From contig JADCRB010000013.1 of the NCBI GenBank assembly GCA_021464245.1, positions 4,756,466-4,820,465 of the forward strand: a stretch of DNA of 64,000 nt, written 5' to 3'. Shown here one piece after another: positions 38,300 to 49,810 of the stretch; positions within the stretch are counted from its first letter, which is position 1, and each line of letters begins with the position of its first letter. This DNA is from Carallia brachiata. Lineage: Eukaryota > Streptophyta > Magnoliopsida > Malpighiales > Rhizophoraceae. The position numbers and the translations under genes are program-made. The notes beneath the pieces were generated by a model, which ran no database searches, was not told the DNA's origin, and saw only the letters and a program-made list of their open reading frames with translations.

Positions 38300-39969
38300 T
38301 TTGTCACTGGATAGTGCTAGTTCATTTACAAATTTTTTAAGGGAGATGTTAGAAAGCTCGTTTATTTAATCCGAAAAAAAAAATCTAAATGGAAGGATAT
38401 TGGTCATTGACTAGTAGCACATGTACAGAAAAAATCAAATCATTTTGTTAATAATATGTTTTGTTATGATTTATATAGATTAGACCAACGGTTTTACTTA
38501 AAAACCACAAAGAAGAACTTACAGCTAGAACTTTCGCGAAAAGGAATATTTTGAGAACAAGAAATTTTTTTCACGCAAATTTCAGATAAGTGTCTCACCA
38601 TCACAACTCTCCTCGTGAAATATAGTATATATCGAGAGAGAATCGAACTTGAAACTATGCACCTACACAATTCCAAAGAAAAATTCCATTGGAAGCATAT
38701 AGGCAATTAATAATGTATTTCATACTGTCCCCGTTGAGGGAGTCCTTTGAACAAAACTATGAGCGAGGGATCAAGTATGCCCTGTTTGGCTTCATTTTTC
38801 TCAGCTTCCAATCTGTTTCGTCATCTCTTTTTTCTATTTTGCGATGCTTGCCAGGGCCAGAACATGCATATACCAGAAAGTCAGAGCCCAGCTTAATGTT
38901 ACATAACAAATTGAAAAGGTCTTTATAAATTCAGTTTAAGTTCTAATAGGTCATTGTTGACTTTGCACTCCCAAGTCTTCAGATGGAAGATTTCAAGAGA
39001 TCTCAGTTTGATTAAATAATTTTTTTTTAAGCTACTGAGAAGAGCTTAACCCTCTCTAATCCTTTTTATTATATATATACATGCCTAAAATATTCCTAAA
39101 GTTTAAGTTTTTGTGTGGAATGACTTTTTGACATGTAAATAAAGTAGAGTTTTATAACCAAATAGTCTTATATTCAAATAACGTTGTTATTTTTATATTA
39201 ATTATAAATTTTTATGAATATAATGAACATATCTTTCATTCACGCTTTTAGTTTAATAGACTTTTGGGTTATATAATTTTTTTGACACAACCGAAATAAA
39301 CATACTTCTAATTTTTGTGCTGCATATGTCGAGAAACATCAAATATACTACATGTTTTTAGACCTTTGACTGAAGGATGCATTTATCGTTACCTTTCGCG
39401 CACCACATCAAATCTATGTCTTTGATCTAATGAAAGGTTTATCGTTCGCATTTGGAAACTAGAAATTTACAAAACATTACCTCGTATCGATTATTTCTAG
39501 GATTTGACTCACCTTGGCAACTAGGTCAAAATCGTTGGGATTACCTTGAATTGAGGGGTGAGACCATGTTTCTAGTTCTGACTAGAATCGAACTAGAAAA
39601 AAAATTCTGGAGTCATCGAAATCGTTGGAAAGTGTACAACTAAAATTAATCCCTTCAAAAATCGAATCGGAATGTACCGGACAATTTTTTTTTATAAAAA
39701 AAAACGATGAAATGATCATTAACCTATTATCTCTTTTTTTTTTCAAAAAAAATAAAAAAATTTGAGGTCGATTTCAAATCGAAATCCAAACTGGTAAAGA
39801 ATTGGAACCAAAACTGGTACAAATTCAAACCCAAACTGTCTACACATTGTTCGATCCTATTCTTCAATTCTTGACCGTGAAACCACAACCGAACTAAACC
39901 ATAATCCAGTCTATCTTATTAAAAGATGTTAGCCAACTAGGCCTATTCTAATTGGTTTGGGGTTTTATG

Positions 39970-40010
39970 CCTCAGGGAGTGGCAGGGATTCGAACCCCTC
40001 AACCCCAACC
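39970..40010 (-). repeat. B-box-containing tRNA-like fragment
   Basis: On the minus strand GACAGTTGGGGTTGG is followed by GGGGTTCGAATCCCTGCC, an excellent RNA polymerase III B-box with a T-arm-like stem. The 5' half of a tRNA is not present. It is most likely part of a tRNA-derived repeat. Confidence 0.4.
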
Positions 40011-42179
40011 CCAACTGTCTCGTTGTGAAGACGTTCTAACTTCTATAAATATTAGTTTGGAGAGTTGAAATATTATGTGTATTCTTTGTAGTATTTTTAA
40101 ACTTACTTTCTTTCTCTTTTTTTAGTTATTAACATGACTAACTACTAATTATTACTTATGATTTGAAAAAAAAAAACAAAAACAAAAACAAAAAAACCAA
40201 AGAAAGCTGTCAAGCCGTATACCTAGCATTTGTGGAATTGGATGAACATGTAGGAATCCCCGATGGGCGATGCATGACATCTTTGGTGTCCGATTAATAT
40301 ATTTCACGAATGTAAACAGGAGAATTAGAGGTACTTGTGCATCTTAATTTCAAAGACATGCAAGAGTGAAATTGAGGCCACTGCTTAGTGGGGTCCAATG
40401 TAACATGATTGCTCAAGAAAAAATTTGTTACTACTAGGTTAGGTCAATGCGGTGTATTCTCCTTTTCAAAACAACAATCCTAGCACGATTTTTTCGCTTA
40501 TAGTTAGACGAACTCTCTTTGGGCCTTAGGTAGCACGGACACGTAGGCTTTGCTTGACTGTTTAGATATGTGTCAAATATGGACATGCATTAAAAACGGA
40601 ACAAATATGCACATAATACGCTAATAAAGTGTCTGTTAAAAGAAAGTTAAAAAAATAAACATAACTCAAACACTTTACAGACACACTTTAAATAAGATAC
40701 ATTACAGATATGTTTTAAACACCTTAAAAATACGTTTTCAAAAAGTAAAAAGTAACTATGCTTGTCCTGACAACAAACATGGCCGCCGTCCTTTTTTTTT
40801 GTTTTTCAATTTTCAATGGAATCATCAGACGAGAGCGAAAGTGAGTGAGAATTTGAAATTATCAGATTTTAGATAGATTAAAAAAATATATTATATAATA
40901 TATTTTTATAATAAAAATTAAAAAAGATACATTTAATTTATATAAAAAAGATACATTAATAAAATTTATTATAAAATTTATTTTAATGATAGAAATTAAA
41001 TTTATTTAGAAATTATGATATAATTTATATTATATTTTAAATAATATTATTTATTTAAATTTATGTGTGTTTATAAATGTATGTATATATTTATATTTAT
41101 ATTTATATTTAAATAATCATATTTATGTCGTATCTGTATCTTAATTTAAAAAAAAAAAAGTAACGTACCAATATGTTTGTGTTTATTATGTCTGTATCGA
41201 TTCTTGGTGTCCTTACAACCTTGGAGCAATAAAATAATGCATAAAACTTGACAAAGCACATGGAGGCTTAAGCCCACGTGGATATTAGTTGTATGCCGTC
41301 ACGCCATGTGGGGTGCATCCTAAATCGAATAACGGTGGCGGTAATGTCGGACGGAAATGACGGCTTTTTCTTTTTCTCTCTTTTTTTTTCTAATATCACA
41401 AATTTTTCGCACATAAATCTACAGTATATTGTAAATCAATTTTAATTATTATTTATATTATATATTTCAAAAAAAAAATTTATGGGACCCACAATTATTT
41501 TTTTGTCTGGTGCTCTCTTTTTCTTCGTCTTGCCTTATCAATCATTTCTCATAAAATAATTATCAAACATGTTGGGTTTATTGATCTTTTTGCAAGAAGA
41601 TGACACGGAGATCGATCAATATTCAGCAAGTAGAGTTAGACGTACCAAACCGGCGAGTCAAGTTCATTCAGGATTAAGTTGTTTCGGATCTCGAGTTGTC
41701 GGAGGGGTAGTTCAAGTTCCTTAGTATGTTTGGTTGCCGACATATTAAATTTCGAATTTACCGAGTTTCAATTACATCTAATCTCAGATATCTCAAGTTT
41801 CGAGTTTAAATACGAGCTTCATGCAACCTACACATTTAATTGAGGGAAGTGCCTTATCATGTTTTGCTTATTAATGTTCCAATTTATAGCAGTGATTGAT
41901 GAGTAAACGAATTGCATTGCAGAACTGCTATAAGTTTCAGATCAGGTGAGCTAACGACAAAAAGCTCTATCTTGGCAAGCAACTTTCCCTAGGAAAAACA
42001 TAGTCATAAATTATAGGCTATGATTGGTCCTTTTCCTGGCAGCGAAAAAACTCTTGGTCCCCAACTCCCACAGCGTAGATTACAATAAAGTAAGTGCATT
42101 AATTAATGGAAAGAACCAACAAAATTTTGGCCCAAGATTGTACCAAAACAATATGCAAGAAATAAACAAATGTTACCAC

Positions 42180-42245
42180 CATTTGTGTGGTTAGATTGTT
42201 AATAAATTTAGACTTCTAATTTTATGGTTGGGGTTCGAATCTCAC
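42180..42245 (+). repeat. tRNA-like A-box/B-box fragment
   Basis: The plus strand has TGTGGTTAGATTG (A-box-like) followed about 45 nt later by GGGGTTCGAATCTC (B-box). It resembles the head of the SINE-like family but with a better-kept B-box. It does not fold into a full tRNA. Confidence 0.4.
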
Positions 42246-42763
42246 TAAAATCTAATATTGAGATTAAACTTATGACTCATCATTTGAAACAAGGTGTACT
42301 ATAATTATTTGGTCTATTCGCACTTTTTCTAAACAAAAAGTTACAAATCTCCCTAATAAAACTGTGGGTATGACCCTTATTTTTCCTATTCATCAACCGG
42401 AGAAATTAAAGGTGTAGGTATGTTTCAGAGTCACAAGTTCAGGATTTGGCACTATCTGCCCATAATCCTATCCCCTATTATTTACCACACAAACACAGCA
42501 ATATGCAACAGACCTGCCGCTGTACAAGAAACTCTGGCAGTGCAGTGAAGTGAATTCATTATGAATTTGGACCGATGCATTGGTAACTTTTGGACAAGCT
42601 GCACATGCTCCACCCTTCTATTCCAGTGACTAATCTATTGGTCGGGATGCATCATGACGCTGCCTTTATGATTGTGCAGAACGTAGCACCGTTATGGGAT
42701 TTAAGTTCTATGTTACAGGTTACGGCCGCGAATGCTAATGCAAGAAAATCTGGGAGTAACTTT

Positions 42764-42912
42764 TCTTTTTTTTTTTTTCTCTTAAAGAATTTATTGAGTT
42801 ATAAGATATATAATAAGAATAACTCTTATTCTTATAAATCTTATATCTCCATTCTAAAATTAGAACTTAAGTCTTCTAAAATAAAATTTTAAATTTTAAT
42901 CACTACGGTGGC
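42764..42912 (-). repeat. SINE-like repeat, family copy 4 (minus orientation)
   Basis: Minus strand: GTAGTGATTAAAATTTAAAA, then GACTTAAGTTCTAATTTTAG, GATATAAGATTTATAAG, AATAAGAGTTATTCTTATTA, AACTCAATAAATTC and an A-rich tail. This is the clearest copy and a good guide for the consensus. Confidence 0.5.
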
Positions 42913-42918
42913 CCCTAA

Positions 42919-43390
42919 TACTGTATTTGGATAAAATGTTCGGAGAAGAGGAAAATGAAGGAGGGGAAAGTGGAAAGAGAATTATTGGAGGAGAGAAATG
43001 TTTTTTATCCTCTTTTATATTTGAAAAGAAATGATGAAAAAGAGAAAAATTATAAATTTTTTTGTTTTTTAAAGGGTGGAAAGTGAGGAAAGGAAAATAA
43101 AATGTATTTGAATAGTAATTTCATCTTTTATAATAAATTTTATTTAAATATTTTATTTAGATAAAATTGTAATTTTTATGTGAGAAGTAATTGAGTTATT
43201 TAATAAATTTAATAAGGGAGCCAATAACCTTTCTCTTATTTTTAGAAAATTGGTTTTAATAGGTTAGAAAAGATTAAGAGAATTAAAAATTTCTCTCCTT
43301 CACTTTTTAAATATTTCCCAAACACAATAATTTTCTCTTTCTCACTTTCCTCTTCCTCCCTCTATTTTTCCTCCAGCCAAACACAATGAA
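42919..43390. mobile_element. Fold-back (MITE-like) element with long imperfect inverted arms
   Basis: The left arm begins ACTGTATTTGGATAAAATG and runs into GGAGAAGAGGAAAATGAAGG. The reverse complement of the right end begins TTTCATTGTGTTTGGCTGG and runs into GGAAAAATAGAGGGAGGAAG. Both arms are purine-rich and share the TGTxTTTGG tip and the AATTATTG block about 65 bp in. There is no coding capacity. The ends are approximate. Confidence 0.45.
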
Positions 43391-43486
43391 AGGGACAAAT
43401 TAGTCATAATTGAGTTCAATTGCTAGGAGACCATGAGTACAAGTTACCCTTTACTCTTGTTAAATTTTAATATGTGATCTATTCCT

Positions 43487-43637
43487 TTTTTTTTCTTTTG
43501 TTTGGTCTATCAAAAAGTTTATTATACTGTGAATTATCTAATAAGAATAATTTTTTTTTTCATTTTTATAAAACTCATACTCTTTTCTCAAAATTATAAT
43601 TCGAAACATTAAACTTAGTTACTAAAGTTTTGGGTTC
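43487..43637 (-). repeat. SINE-like repeat, family copy 5 (minus orientation)
   Basis: Minus strand: TTTAGTAACTAAGTTTAATG, TTTCGAATTATAATTTTGAG, GAGTATGAGTTTTATAAAAA, TTATTCTTATTAGATAATTC and an A-rich end. It has the same block order as the copy about 0.7 kb to its left. Confidence 0.45.
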
Positions 43638-46384
43638 CAGTTTGTAGGTATACAAAATTTGGCATATAATTTGTCTATATTATAACAAATTTTCAACTTT
43701 GAATACCAATATTTATATTTTCTACAACAAAAATTTATCACTTTATGTTTTGTTAGAGAAAATATAATTGTTGTTATTTAAACTTAAAAATTTATTACAG
43801 TATAAATAAATTGTTTGTCAAATATTATATATTCACAAACTTTGTTACTAAAATTTTTTACTATTAGAGTCTTCCCAGAAGAATATAGGTGTTGTATCCT
43901 AGAGCCTCAACCAACACTTTAAGGTTAACCACTATTTGGAGGCTAAAGAAAACGAAAAAGAGAAAACTGCTTTATCTGCACATCATGAAGAGCTGTCCTC
44001 TCTGAATTACTGGAAATTCAATGCGCTCTAACAATAAAATGGTACTGTATTTCAACGTTTTTCCACGATGTGTTAGTGGGACCTGTAATAAACTCACTCA
44101 GTTTTCACCGTCCTTTGGTAAGTTTTATTTCTTACACATGCAAAATCAACTAAATTAGATTTTTTTGTCACACTTTTTGCGTTTTCGTAATGGGTTTTAT
44201 TTTTTATTTTTTATTTTTTTTCCTGATATATATCTTGTTAGCTAACTGCGGATTTTGTAGCAGAAAGGGCATGCTGCTTACGTTTGGCATCAAATTAACT
44301 CAAGCCTATTAGCATGTGGATATATCCGATTTAATTGATATCTTAGCATAGATTAGGAATTTGTAATGAGGTTTATCTTGATTTCGCAAGGACATCAAAG
44401 GCCAAAATGGGGAAAAACATCATTACGTATTTTTTCTTAAGTAGTATCAAAATAGTAAAACAGTTTAACAGTATCTGACAGTTTTTGTTTTTGTTTTTTT
44501 TTTTTAATTTATAAACTCAAACATTCAATAACACATATCATTTTAAAGTTCTTTAAAACTTCTTATGTGAAACTTCCTTTTTTTTTTTTTGTTTGTTTGA
44601 ACTGGGGAAATTTGATTGTGGATCTTTCATTTTCATCCAAAATCCAACAATATAGTAAAATGGAATATTCTCATATCAAAAAAGAAAATATGTACTCAAG
44701 GGAACATCTTATAATACCTTTTTTTTTTCACCAAACATCTTAATTATAATACTTGATGACTTGAGACTTCAAATTGCAGCTCTTAAGTTGGATTATGCTA
44801 GATGAGATGAGTAGGATTTATGGGCAGAGGAGAGCAATCTTCGTTGCATAACTCATAGCTTCATCAATCTCCTCATTTTCAATTTAATAACCTCAACTCA
44901 AATTCTTAAAATGAGTTTGAGGAGAAAAAGGCTTGGATTCATAATCCTTTTGCAAAATCACTTAATAGTCTTGCATGAGGAAGGACAAAAAAGAGATATT
45001 CTAATTTGACTATTTTTTAAGTACATTAAATTAACTCAATCTTAAATTTGAGCAAATATAAAAAAAAATATAAGTCAAACGTAGTTGAAACAAATAAATG
45101 AAAAAATAAAAAATCTTTTTATTTTTATTCATTTTTTTAGTATAATTCACTCGTAATTTTATTTTATAAAATTTATTCTTTATTTTTTATTTCAAGTAGG
45201 CCTTACTTATTAGATGTTAAAAAATTATGAATATATTATACTAAAAAAAATGACTCAAATTAAAAATCCTCAAAAAATAAAACATCTAAAGGAAACTGCA
45301 CCGTACACGTTGGGAATAAATTACGATCATAATTGATGAGTTTCTTGATAAATGATTCGAGCTGAATACCTACAAAAAGAGCAAATTGTTAAGGGCAGGA
45401 CTGGGAGTTAGGTGTGAGCAATAATCAAGACAGCGAAATGTTGGAAACACATTCGGTTTTGCTGTTGTCATGATCATTTACATGGAGCATTTATTAAATA
45501 ATCTTTGGCATCATATCATATCTATTCAGCCATTTATATTATGGAAAGTGTTATTTAGACGGAAGGGAAGAGACGGGGGAGTGATGGTGAGAGAGAGAGA
45601 GAGAGGGAGAGAGGAGATAGAATCTGATTTTGGGCTTCGCATAATTATTTTGAAACATATGACCGATAAAACATTTAAAATTAATATACAACTGACTTAA
45701 AAAAAATGTGCAAACAAAAAAAAAAACTCTCTCTCTTCTCCCCGTTGGCCCTATTTTTTCTCTCCCCGTCTGTGTGTAATGACCTTTATATTGTATGGCT
45801 GGAGTTTACTGTTGCCATGATTATTTCCTTGGAAGCATTAATTCATTGAATTGAATAGGTTCTTTTGATGGTCCCAATTACAAAGCTTCAACTGGCAACA
45901 ATTGATAGACAGAAGCCTGATTCTCAGTATGGAGATAATATAAACCAAAAAAAAAAAAAAAAAATTTTAAGACCCATTTTTAAGGAATATATATGGAAAT
46001 GCAAAGACCACCTTCTATATGGAATCTGTATGGAGCAAATCCTTTCTAGTTTATATTAACTAGACAAAAAATTTTAAAGGAAAGAATAGTTTGGAAAGAA
46101 TTTCAAAAAATTTCTGCATTTTGTAGGAAAGTATCATCTGAGCCATACATAAAAGGATGATAACATTGAAGCAAGTTAATTTGGAAACAAATAAATTGAG
46201 TAGTAGAAATTAGTTTAAATAATAAAAATAGACAATATGGTAATCCATAAGCAAATCATTGTACCCATAGGACATCCATAAGCAAAGTCGAATTCAGGTT
46301 AATAATTCATAAGCTAAATTCTAAAGCATCAGTTTACTCACACAATAAAATCAGAAAATCAAAACATCCATACATATTCATTAA

Positions 46385-47330
46385 GATGAATAGACAAAAA
46401 GGTTGTTGATGCCTTATATTGGAGAGCATCTCTATTGATCATATTGAGCAATTAAAAAGTGAGCTTAGAAACTCTCCGTAAACTATATGAACATGATGAA
46501 GACTTCAAAACTATTTGGAGAAGCGTATCCATAAGCAACTTGCAAATAATTTTCATAACCATGATGACTATCTGATGTGGAAGAGTCAACTCTACTCTGT
46601 GTTCCCCAGTCATCGATGAGAGAGAAGATCGTTCGTGATTTGCATAGAGGTGGTCATGCAAGCCATCTTGGATGTGACAAGACCTGTTGAGGAACGACAT
46701 TATTGCCCACAGTTGAAGAGGGACATCGGCAAATTTTCCTAATAGTACTACATTTGTCAGACAGCTAAAGGCTAATAAAAAAACATTGAGCTTTATATGC
46801 CTTTGCTTGTTCCTGAAAATATCTAGAAAGACCTGTTTATAGATTTTGTTTTGGGCTTACCCTGTATCCAACATAATATAGACTATGTGTTTGTTGTTGT
46901 TCATAGGTTTTCGAAAATAGGCCACTTCATACCTTGTAAAAAGACATCTGATGCCTCAAGTGTAGCTCGATTGTTCTTTAAGGAGATAGTGTGCTTACAT
47001 AGAGTACCCAAGTCCATTACTTCTAATCGTGACACCATATTCTTTAGTCATTTATAGATCACTCTGTGGAAGCTCTTTGACTCATCTTGCAAATAAACAT
47101 CGAAGGAGCTAGTTATTTCAGGAGGGTGACATGGTGATGGTGTTCCTTCGCAAGAAGCAGATTTTAGTTTGTTCCTACAACAAGTTACAACCTAAGAAGT
47201 ATAGTCCCTATCAATGCTGTAAATATTTATCCATTCTACTCTGTTGATGAACCTCTCTATTCAGAGTCTAACTTAAACTCAAGATCGAGTCTTTCTCAAG
47301 TGGAGGGTACATTGACGTAGAACAGATAGC
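46385..47330 (+). mobile_element. Ty3/gypsy retrotransposon remnant (integrase region)
   Basis: Translation across shifting frames gives a zinc-binding region, then TGLYMPLPVPE-type linker sequence. It is followed by an integrase-core piece in a 68-codon open stretch (46851-47057: [20 protein letters not shown], then [19 protein letters not shown]). After a gap it continues into a tether-region piece (EGDMVMVFLRKKQ) and ends near NLNSRSSLSQVEG. Stops, frameshifts and deletions make it inactive. Sequence after 47330 with TATAAATACG near 47550 may be part of its 3' LTR. No gag, protease or reverse transcriptase is left. Confidence 0.75.
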
Positions 47331-47664
47331 CTAAAACTTCTTGGACAAGAGTGATTACCAAAAAAAGCATAAAGGCAAACTCTAGAAGACTTGATTCCCA
47401 TGCATATTCAGAATGTTCCAAACATATTTTAAGTATATTTTTGAATTTTTTGGAATTTCGAAATTCTAGAATTATGCGATAATATTTTTCCTTTTCTATT
47501 GATTTTGTCATTAACATATTTTATGTTCTAATTATAAAACTTAGCTATAAATACGTACGTAAGCCTAAGGGCTAAAACTATTATACTAAATAATGTTCTT
47601 GAGTTCTCTAAAGACGTTGTCTTTGTTATCTCTTTTCTTTTTGAGAAGTTTTATCATCTAAGGC

Positions 47665-48150
47665 TTAATCATATATTAGCCGTATTACCACTAAACGATG
47701 CATTACAACATCATCTCTGAGCAATCTTTTAGCAGATATTTTGTGCAGATATTTTAAAGTGAGAGCGAAAACTTGCCTGGCACAATCAAGATGAGAATCA
47801 ATATGTGCATCGTCAATAGCTCGATATAGAGGTCGATCGAGCAATAACTTAGTGATTCTCAAGAGCACAGCTTCCTCAAAATCTTCAACAAACACCTTCC
47901 TTACATACATAATCAAAATTTTCTTCCTCTAAATCCGTCTAGCTCTACCATCCAATGCTTTTTTCCTAGTCAACAACTCTAATAAGATAACCCACAAGAT
48001 ATATATATTTGACTTGAAGTAAGCATACTTAACTTGTACTGAATGAAGATCCATGTAACCAAATGTGCTAGTTGCATGCATCGACGGAGGAGTACTGTTA
48101 AGTTCGAGTGTGATGACTATTCCAAAGTCGAATGGTTTTGGCAATAATAT
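47665..48150 (-). pseudogene. Receptor-like kinase C-terminal fragment, decayed
   Basis: The minus strand at 48144-47929 reads FDFGIVITLELN, then STFGYMD, then SNIYILWVILLELLTRKKALDG. These are kinase subdomains VII to IX (the DFG, GTxGYxDPE and KSDVYSFGVxLLELLTGKK regions) with several key residues changed. A stop follows at the expected position of the next segment. A second open stretch, 47916-47665, continues in another frame (VRKVFVEDFEEAVLLRITKL) and looks like the C-terminal lobe. No N-lobe, transmembrane segment or ectodomain is seen. It lies between a gypsy and a copia remnant, so it may be a captured or stranded fragment. Confidence 0.55.
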
Positions 48151-48639
48151 GTTGAAATTTTTATATATAATTTTAACATTTTTTTACTTGAATTATTACT
48201 TTATTTTTAAAATTTTAGTTTAAAAATAGAGGTTGTGGATTAAAGGATTTGTTAAGTTAACAAAACTCTTTTGGTAAAAAGAAATCTCTACAATTAAGAG
48301 TTTCATTTTAGCTTTTGTATCCCTATAAGGAAGGTTTTTATTTTTTGAAACAAAGCTGCATTGACTTCCTATGTTGGGTGAACCTCTTGCCAAAGAAAAA
48401 AAAAAGAAGAGATTTTAGGTTTAATTGGAAGACTCTTAGCCATAGAGAAAAGTTTGGCTTCTTTGGGAGAAAGAATGATTTTGTCTTTTTGGAGAAGATG
48501 AGAATGTGGCTTGCAGAAGAAAAATAGAAAGCTTCATTTGAAGACAAACAAATCAAGAGTTTTTCTTTCTTTCTCTTTTTAATTATAAACCTTTGTTATT
48601 ATTATTTAGTTATTTTTAATTTAAGTATAAATGACATGA

Positions 48640-49810
48640 AAATTTTAGTTATGTGATATTGTCTCATGATTTTAGGCACAATAGTGCTGATAAATGCATT
48701 TATTCTAAGTTTATAGAAAATTTTAGTGTGATCATATGTCTTTGTGTTGATGATATGCTTGTTGTTGCAACCAATATGGAAAGCATAAATCAAACAAAGA
48801 AGTATTTAACATCAAACTTTAAAATGAAGATTTAAATGAAGTTGATACTATCTTGGGTATCAAAATTAAAAAGTATCGTGAGGGTTTTGCAACGAGTCAA
48901 TCTTATTATATTTAAAAAGTACTTCTTAAATTCTATTATTTGAAGATTAAAGAAGCAAATACCCTATTTGATGCATCACAAAAATTAGATGTCAATTCTG
49001 GAAGACCAGTTGCACAATTAGAGTATACTAGTGTAATTGTTAGTTTAATATATACTATGAATTGCACTAGGCTAGATATTGCTTTTTTAGTTTGTAAACT
49101 TTTTAGATATACAAGCAATTCTAGTACAGAACATTAGAATGCAATAGTAAGAGTCCTTAAATTTAAAAAAAAAAACAATCAATTTAAGACTATTTTACAA
49201 TAATTTTCTTACAGTACTAGAAGGATATACTGATACTAGTTGGATAACTTGTATTAGTAATAATAAATCTACTATATCAGAATGGTAACACAAGGCCATA
49301 GACATGCTATATAATACGATGAATTTTTTATTATGTAGAGAAGGACACGTGCAGCATTTTTCGATTTTAACATATAGGAATCTTTGTTTAAGTGTATATT
49401 ACACCATTTATTTCGTTAAAATTTTGAGGTATTAATACTAATGAAAGGTTTAATTCGAAAGATACTTTTCATATGTGTGAGCATTGTAATAAACAATATA
49501 GCTATTTAAGTGGGAGATTATTAGAAAATATATGAATAAATAGCTACATCAATTTGTTTTAAAAGAAAAGAACAAAATTACAGTTGTCATTAAAGAGATG
49601 TAACTTTTTGTGGAAGAGGAATGACCCTTTGTGGGAGGACATGATCCTTCAGCGGTAGAGTCGTGCCTGTCCATGGGAAGAGACATGATCCTTTGGGCAA
49701 AAGTTTTGATTCTTCAGGAAAGTGTTAGAATTTTTTATATGTGACTATTCAAAGTCTATAAATAGAATGTCTTGCTTGTCAACTATTGTTAATTAACTAA
49801 TGCATTCATT
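48640..49810 (+). mobile_element. Ty1/copia retrotransposon remnant (RT/RNase H and possible 3' LTR)
   Basis: The stretch 48653-48835 reads HNSADKCIYSKF and IICLCVDDMLVVATNM, the copia reverse transcriptase with its YVDD-type motif altered to CVDD. Another frame at 48940-49137 continues IKEANTLFDASQKL, QLEYTSVIVSLIYTMNCTRLDIAF and RYTSNSSTEH. RNase H pieces follow to about 49480, broken by stops. A purine-rich AAGTGGGAGATTATTAG at 49508-49524 looks like the polypurine tract next to the 3' LTR, and TATAAATAGA at about 49759 fits an LTR promoter. The LTR end is not resolved and no 5' LTR, gag or integrase is visible. Confidence 0.75.

Larger units (their letters stand above)
35600..46384. other. 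Long gene-poor, repeat-rich region
   Basis: More than 10 kb carries no gene that I can support. The open frames are short and match nothing I recognise. Visible content: an AT-rich inverted patch at about 37230-37400, a CACTA-like terminus (38122-38299), a B-box fragment near 39990, SINE-like copies (36822, 37607, 42764, 43487), a tRNA-like fragment near 42190 and a fold-back element (42919-43390). The promoter of the VUP-like gene should lie at its left end. Confidence 0.5.

Noticed and set aside
38689..38928. 79-codon plus-strand frame
   Set aside because: It shows no family resemblance, no splice context and ordinary intergenic composition.
42590..42892. 100-codon plus-strand frame
   Set aside because: It begins at a TTG, runs into a T-tract and overlaps a SINE-like repeat; there is no homology I recognise.
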